A stretch of 6,263 bases of DNA from Chloroflexota bacterium (GTDB lineage Bacteria > Chloroflexota > Ktedonobacteria > Ktedonobacterales > Ktedonobacteraceae), in NCBI GenBank assembly GCA_027316975.1, contig DAHVFL010000291.1, forward strand, positions 1-6,263, in the 5' to 3' direction. The translations under genes were made by a program, and so were the position numbers. Shown here one piece after another: positions 5,833 through 6,263 of the stretch. The first letter of the stretch is position 1; every line of letters begins with the position of its first letter. Under the pieces are notes generated by a model. That model searched no databases and was not told the DNA's origin. It saw only the letters and a list, made by a program, of their open reading frames with translations.

Positions 5833-6263
5833 TTAATCGATCCTCACCACCAGCTTGCCAAAGTTTCTATTTTCTCCCATCGCCCGGTGCGCTTCTGCGA
5901 TCTGCTCCAGCGCGTACACTTGCTCAATCACCGGCTTTACCTGCCCGTTTGCCAGCAGGGGTAAAACGCCCGTCGCGAAACGGCGTGTCACCGCCATTTT
6001 TTCCTCTAATGTGCGAGTGCGCAGGGTGACGCCGCGCATGGAAATACGTTTCTGCATCAACATGCCAAGGTTGATATTGCTTTGCGCGCCGCCCATGGTT
6101 GCCAGGAAGACCAGCCTGCCCCATAACGCCAGCGATTGCAAGTTTTGCTCGAGGTAGGGCGCGCCAACAAAATCAATCACAACATGCACGCCTTCGCCGT
6201 TGGTGCGGCGTTGGATGGCGGCAGCAAAATTTTGATCGGACAGGCCCACATCCAGGCCCAGCG
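5833..6263 (-). CDS. NAD(P)H quinone oxidoreductase, PIG3-type MDR family (C-terminal part)
   Basis: The gene enters from the right edge and its start lies outside the window. The 143 visible residues are the end of the nucleotide-binding domain and the C-terminal part of a zinc-independent medium-chain dehydrogenase/reductase. Family marks of the PIG3 quinone oxidoreductase group are visible in order: GEGVHVVIDFVGAPYLEQN, then GRLVFLATMGG, then KRISMRGVTLRTRTLEEK, and the end PVIEQVYALEQIAEAHRAM...GKLVV. Such enzymes reduce quinones or related carbonyls with NADPH in the cytosol. The reading frame stays open to base 6263, so an apparent GTG at 6249 is not the real start. It converges on comB across the 5687-5786 repeat. 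The family call is strong; the physiological substrate is unknown. Confidence 0.88.
   Translation of the reverse strand, partial: LGLDVGLSDQNFAAAIQRRTNGEGVHVVIDFVGAPYLEQNLQSLALWGRLVFLATMGGAQSNINLGMLMQKRISMRGVTLRTRTLEEKMAVTRRFATGVLPLLANGQVKPVIEQVYALEQIAEAHRAMGENRNFGKLVVRID

Noticed and set aside
5733..6157. Plus-strand open frames across the final repeat and the oxidoreductase
   Set aside because: They run over a palindromic repeat or opposite the conserved oxidoreductase and have no family features.
1..6263. CAGCTG sites, the expected target if the methyltransferase is a true M.PvuII equivalent
   Set aside because: I found none on a visual scan, but only about 1.5 are expected by chance in this length, so avoidance cannot be claimed.

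Overview
The window looks like a bacterial chromosome segment, probably from Chloroflexota and perhaps a Ktedonobacteria-type lineage. This is an inference from three things: high G+C housekeeping genes, a bacterial ComB homologue, and two intergenic palindromic repeats of the kind I associate with those genomes. No rRNA, tRNA or other taxonomic marker is present, so the assignment is tentative.

Layout, left to right. Positions 1-288 carry no gene. They hold a large perfect inverted repeat, a GC-rich hairpin and a plausible sigma70-type promoter. An acyl-CoA synthetase of the medium-chain (ACSM-like) type follows on the + strand (289-1959). An 85-base gap with a perfect 12-bp hairpin leads into a two-gene restriction-modification cassette. 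Its nuclease (2045-3409, +) has a C-terminal Mrr-like PD-(D/E)xK domain. Its DNA methyltransferase (3419-4687, -) is beta-class and strongly PvuII-like. The two genes converge with only 9 bases between their stop codons. A 199-base divergent promoter region separates the methyltransferase from a ComB-family 2-phosphosulfolactate phosphatase (+, probable TTG start at 4887). A second palindromic repeat (about 5687-5786) fills the gap between comB and the C-terminal part of a PIG3-type quinone oxidoreductase (-), which runs off the right edge.

The restriction-modification cassette stands out. It is clearly lower in G+C than its flanks (hand counts: 42% in one sampled 60-base line of the nuclease, 67% in one line of the synthetase). 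It sits between unrelated metabolic genes, so it looks like an acquired defence module. The methyltransferase would protect host DNA and the nuclease would cut unmodified incoming DNA. The methyltransferase resembles M.PvuII through most of its length, but the partner nuclease looks nothing like the small R.PvuII and no controller gene is present. That mismatched pairing is the most interesting feature. The metabolic genes (acyl-CoA activation, ComB, quinone oxidoreductase) show no evident joint pathway.
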